Assembly (NCBI GenBank): GCA_018110825.1
Contig: JAGBCL010000001.1
Coordinates: 1 to 40,562 of the forward strand
Length of the DNA stretch: 40,562 bases
From: Oscillospiraceae bacterium
GTDB taxonomy: Bacteria > Bacillota > Clostridia > Oscillospirales > Ruminococcaceae
Reading direction: 5' to 3'
A program made the position numbers and the translations under genes. Positions 37,952-40,562 of the stretch are shown piece after piece (position 1 is the first letter of the stretch; each line of letters begins with the position of its first letter). Below the pieces are notes generated by a model. The model searched no databases and was not told where the DNA came from. It saw nothing but the letters and a program-made list of their open reading frames with translations.

Positions 37952-38265
37952 TTCTCCCCACCTCTTTCTTTTGGTGAGCAATTCATAATTGCCCCACAAC
38001 GCCAACAATATTTGCCAAGTATTTGTGTATGGTCGCCATCTTTTGCTCCGCATAACGAACACTCATATATGATACCGCCAAAATATGACGGTGTTTTTGT
38101 TGGTAACCATTTTCCACATTTAATTTCTATATAGTCTTCTTTGTTTTTGAAGTCATCACAACCACATTCGGCATACATTTCGCCATCAAATTCCCCTTGT
38201 TCTTTTACTTCATAATAAGCTCCTTTGCACGCTTCGTAATGTAAACACTCTTTACATTCAGCCAT
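37945..38265 (-). CDS. Cysteine-rich zinc-ribbon protein
   Basis: A 106-residue protein started at ATGGCTGAA (38265). ECKECLHYEACKG is the widespread CKDCxHYxxCxG opening, then CGCDDF and CGKWLPTKTPS, IYECSLCGA, YCWRCGA, typical phage zinc ribbons. Probably binds zinc and nucleic acid. Function unknown. Confidence 0.65.
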   Translation of the reverse strand: MAECKECLHYEACKGAYYEVKEQGEFDGEMYAECGCDDFKNKEDYIEIKCGKWLPTKTPSYFGGIIYECSLCGAKDGDHTQILGKYCWRCGAIMNCSPKERGGEKC

Positions 38266-38271
38266 CACCCC

Positions 38272-38496
38272 TCACCGCCTTTCAAATAATTTACTTTCAA
38301 AACCGCCCTCATTGAATACATCAATAATTCTATAATCAGGACTATTCGGCAAATGCTTTTTTAACTCCTCAAAATCGCCCGAAACTGCAATATCTTTCCA
38401 ACGGTAAGTATGCACAGGCATTGAATGATTACCTAAAATATTCGGCATCGAATAAGGCTCTTTTCTTTGCAATCTATATCTACATTGTTCGCTCAT
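38272..38496 (-). CDS. Small phage protein of unknown function
   Basis: A 74-residue protein starting in a TAATG overlap with the 59-residue gene. It is basic at the start (SEQCRYRLQRKEPYSMPN) with AVSGDFEELKKHLPN. No domain recognised; it is a typical small gene of this operon. Confidence 0.55.
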   Translation of the reverse strand: MSEQCRYRLQRKEPYSMPNILGNHSMPVHTYRWKDIAVSGDFEELKKHLPNSPDYRIIDVFNEGGFESKLFERR

Positions 38497-38675
38497 TATT
38501 CGCCACCGCCTTTCTCGGTTGGGTGGTCGGCATCTTCAAATCCGATAACTTTCACAAGTCCGTCCATAACAGAATTAGCCATTATTCCGCTTACTTCTTT
38601 AGCATCAATAATTTTAGCGTTGTATCTTACGCCATCTTTTACTGCAAATATTTCAAAATAAATTCCGTCTTTCAT
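38496..38675 (-). CDS. 59-residue protein overlapping the IscB end
   Basis: Starts ATG 38675 after GAGGGGAA, stops TAA 38496. Reads MKDGIYFEIFAVKDGVRYNAK, then VSGIMANSVMDGLVK and FEDADHP. It overlaps the last 23 bases of IscB in another frame. Overlap TAATG with the next gene supports translation. Function unknown. Confidence 0.6.
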   Translation of the reverse strand: MKDGIYFEIFAVKDGVRYNAKIIDAKEVSGIMANSVMDGLVKVIGFEDADHPTEKGGGE

Positions 38676-39900
38676 TTCCCCTCATCTTCCTTTCTCTTAA
38701 TACTGTTGTATTGTGTCTTATTCTTTTTAATTGTTTATAACTGATAGAGTCGTTATTGACCTTATATCCGTCTAAACTTCTTACATTGAAATATCCCGAT
38801 TTTCTTCTGCCGAAAACAAAATATCTTTCGCCTTGATATTCAACGGTATCAAACAATCTAAAACCAAAAACCTCTCTCGGTGATTGATTATTTTTCTTTT
38901 TACCGCCTTTTATAAAATTATCCTTTGTTGCTTTTCTGTTTTGCCGTCTTACGCACTTCACAAACCAATAATATTGTAAAGGTTTTGCGTTTGTGTTTCC
39001 ACTTATACAGAAAGCATCAATATAATGTTCTTTCGGAAATTCGTTTTGTATTCTAACGCTTTTTGTGATATAACCATAAGTTTCAATGACATTCGGGTAT
39101 ATTTCTCTTAATCTTTTCAACAATTCTTTTCTCATAACACCCATAAAATGTGCGTGTCTAAAACTCCTACCTCTTTGAACATTTAATTTTATTTTGCCTT
39201 TGTGATAATCTTCGTGGCAAGTTTCACACAAACAAATCAAATTGTTTGGAGCATTACCGCCTGTTTTACGGCTTTCGATGTGATGAACATTCAGCCTGTT
39301 ATCTTTCGATTTCCCTTTGCAATGCTGACATTTGTGGTTATCTCTCCACAAAACATATTCCCTTACATTCCAAAAGCCTAATTGATTTCCCTGCTGATAT
39401 TCTTCTCCGATGATTTCGGGATTGTTGATTTTTTGAATATCAAATTGAGCAGTTTCAACAATGATTTTGCTAACAGGAATAATGGAACAAATACGCTTGA
39501 TTTCTTGTATATGCGAATTTATCTTTTGTTCAACGCTCGGAGCGTACTCCCTTGAACTTATCCTATTATCAAATCGTGGTTTTCTGTATCTCAATTTGTT
39601 TCTTCTTGACTTTCTCGCTTCTCGCCTTAACGATATTTTTTCAACAATATCATTACGCAATTCAACGACCGCAGAATATAACTCTTTATTTTCTGTTGTT
39701 GCCGATATTCCCATATACTTACTTCCTGCATCAACACCAAGATTTACACCCTGCACTTGATTTTCACATTCAAACAATAATTGAATAGTGAACGGCTCAT
39801 ATTTTGTTATTTTGGCTTTTCCTTGCTTCAATAACTTTCTTGCTTTTGCCTCATTACAAGGCATTAACGGTTGTTTTTGTAAATTTAACACATACACCAT
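38653..39900 (-). CDS. iscB: IscB RNA-guided nuclease (PLMP-RuvC-HNH)
   Basis: A 415-residue protein with all IscB parts: PLMP motif (P11-P14), RuvC-I with GVDAGSKY (D57), arginine-rich bridge (RREARKSRRNKLRYRKPRF), RuvC-II with IIVETA (E149), HNH with CQHC (191-194), NVHHIE (206-207) and CETCH (225-229), and RuvC-III EHYIDA (H292, D295). Catalytic residues are intact. IscB uses an omega RNA to cut DNA and is the ancestor of Cas9. A structured RNA region lies upstream (39901-40147). There is no TnpA transposase. Start follows AGGAGG. It overlaps the next gene at its end. Confidence 0.95.
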   Translation of the reverse strand: MVYVLNLQKQPLMPCNEAKARKLLKQGKAKITKYEPFTIQLLFECENQVQGVNLGVDAGSKYMGISATTENKELYSAVVELRNDIVEKISLRREARKSRRNKLRYRKPRFDNRISSREYAPSVEQKINSHIQEIKRICSIIPVSKIIVETAQFDIQKINNPEIIGEEYQQGNQLGFWNVREYVLWRDNHKCQHCKGKSKDNRLNVHHIESRKTGGNAPNNLICLCETCHEDYHKGKIKLNVQRGRSFRHAHFMGVMRKELLKRLREIYPNVIETYGYITKSVRIQNEFPKEHYIDAFCISGNTNAKPLQYYWFVKCVRRQNRKATKDNFIKGGKKKNNQSPREVFGFRLFDTVEYQGERYFVFGRRKSGYFNVRSLDGYKVNNDSISYKQLKRIRHNTTVLRERKMRGNERRNLF

Positions 39901-40147
39901 TGTTTATAAAACCTCCTGTATGTTAGAGTGGTTGCTCCACGACAATGTTATCCAAAGGTTTTTATACGCAACACTATTCCTACCCATTAGAATTGTTTAA
40001 TCACATACCGCAGAGCGTAGAACTGAAGCGTACATTCTACGGTGCCTATATATTCTTTGGTAACGGAGGGCATACGCCCAAAGTCTGATTAGCAAAAGAT
40101 ATAATCTTAACATTACTGTTTGGGTTGCTAACTTCTCTGCTTATCTA
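39901..40147 (-). ncRNA. Candidate omega RNA (HEARO) upstream of IscB
   Basis: About 247 bases from the RHH stop to the IscB start. Minus-strand hairpins: TTAGCAA/TTGCTAA, AACA/TGTT, AAGAT/ATCTT, a possible pseudoknot CCCAAA with TTTGGG, GGGC-GTAT-GCCC, GTAGAA/TTCTAC with ACCG/CGGT, and GTTGC/GCAAC before the ribosome site. Size, place and multi-stem structure fit the IscB omega RNA. The guide would be at its 5' end, close to the RHH gene end; exact boundaries need folding and RNA data. Confidence 0.7.
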
Positions 40148-40345
40148 TTATTTTACCATATTTACAACCGCTTCAATGTTTTTTAGATACGCTTCGTTTT
40201 TTTGCATATCCTTTTCGATAATGTCATTTACAAACTTTGTCATAGATACACCCTTGATTTTTGACATCAGCGTAATGTATCTGTAAACATCATCGGTAAA
40301 AGCCATATTGATACGCAATGCCTTTGTACCTTTTACACCTTGCAC
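40148..40345 (-). CDS. Ribbon-helix-helix regulator, first gene of IscB operon
   Basis: A 65-residue protein starting at GTG after AAGGAGG. ALRINMAFTDDVYRYITLMS, GVSMTKFVNDIIEKD is the strand-helix-helix pattern of Arc/CopG-type DNA-binding proteins. First gene after the promoter 40381-40409. It may repress the IscB operon. Confidence 0.65.
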   Translation of the reverse strand: MQGVKGTKALRINMAFTDDVYRYITLMSKIKGVSMTKFVNDIIEKDMQKNEAYLKNIEAVVNMVK

Positions 40346-40380
40346 AGTAAAATCCTCCTTTCTTTTCTTGTTCCTCTTAT

Positions 40381-40409
40381 ATTATAACACATAAAACACA
40401 AGAAGTCAA
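40381..40409 (-). promoter_or_regulatory. Promoter for the IscB operon
   Basis: Minus strand TTGACT (40404-40409), 17-base spacer, TATAAT (40381-40386) preceded by TGTGT, as in the promoters 9755, 12509 and 16457. About 36 bases before the GTG start of the RHH gene. Confidence 0.85.
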
Positions 40410-40459
40410 TACCCTTTCACAAAAAAATACCGAAAACATTTCTGTTCTCGGTATCGTGG

Positions 40460-40562
40460 TTAAGTTTTAGATTTATATTTTATATTCATTTTGGACGGTT
40501 TAATTGTTGTGTCAACGTCAATCGCTGTCACGCCATCAAGCGTCGGAATTTTCGGCAGAGTT
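40460..40562 (-). other. Repeated 3' end of the gene at 39-896
   Basis: Part of the terminal repeat: this is the same gene end as 39-141 and continues into the gene at 39-896 when the circle is closed. It is not a separate gene. Confidence 0.9.

Noticed and set aside
1-40562. CRISPR array
   Set aside because: The only repeat arrays are 8-base iterons with irregular spacing in both orientations; no regular repeat-spacer pattern.
1-40562. Integrase, excisionase or large CI repressor
   Set aside because: No reading frame shows a tyrosine or serine recombinase signature; the only Cro/CI-like protein is the 67-residue XRE gene.

Overview
The window is the genome of a tailed siphophage, essentially complete. 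Its first 141 bases recur exactly as its last 141 (1-141 = 40422-40562), so it closes into a circle of about 40,421 bp. Genes needed for a phage are all present: terminase subunits, portal, scaffold, major capsid, head-tail connectors, tail tube, chaperones, tape measure, baseplate, holin, endolysin and a replication module. Strong AGGAGG ribosome sites, low GC, A/T-rich TTGACA/TATAAT promoters and the protein families (Gp15, Minor_capsid_2, Phage_min_cap2, YopX, VapE) point to a Firmicutes host, probably a gut Clostridium-like bacterium; this is inference. I found no integrase, no large repressor and no partition genes. Almost every supported gene lies on the minus strand, so transcription runs from high to low coordinates. 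LAYOUT in transcription order: (1) promoter 40381-40409 drives a ribbon-helix-helix gene, an omega-RNA-like region and an IscB nuclease (38653-39900), small genes, an orphan adenine methyltransferase and a minor capsid protein, ending at a terminator near 35700. (2) A 250-bp array of GTTACTAA iterons (35441-35695). (3) Promoter 35344-35372, then three related structured RNAs (35011-35323) followed by a Ro60 (TROVE + vWA) gene (33550-34987) and three small genes. (4) A late promoter (32826-32854) drives scaffold, major capsid, connectors, tail tube, chaperones, tape measure, baseplate and a membrane lysis protein, to a terminator at 20249-20286. (5) Genes 16576-20221 encode low-complexity, Gly-, Gln-, Arg-Gly- and Cys-rich proteins of unknown role. 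(6) Promoter 16457-16485 drives small genes, a hammerhead ribozyme, tRNA-Gln, an XRE regulator, a nuclease/annealing-protein/SSB recombination set and an ERCC4 nuclease. (7) Promoter 12509-12537 drives a leader with an internal terminator, then a CHC2 primase and a VapE-type helicase. (8) A second, homologous iteron array (10123-10362). (9) Promoter 9755-9783 drives small early genes including YopX and MazG-like proteins. (10) A late promoter at 6278-6306, nearly identical to the one in (4), drives holin, endolysin, terminase, portal and tail-fibre-like genes, ending at the terminator at 1-33. MOST NOTABLE: the Ro60 gene preceded by three covarying Y-RNA-like hairpins. The middle one carries an almost complete proline-type tRNA in circularly permuted order (T-arm, acceptor, CCA, then D-arm). 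Second is a full type I hammerhead ribozyme (16156-16212) between two small genes. Third are IscB with an upstream RNA but no transposase, two duplicated iteron arrays 25 kb apart, and a leader in which a leaderless reading frame crosses a terminator. All readings are by eye; no database search or folding program was run.
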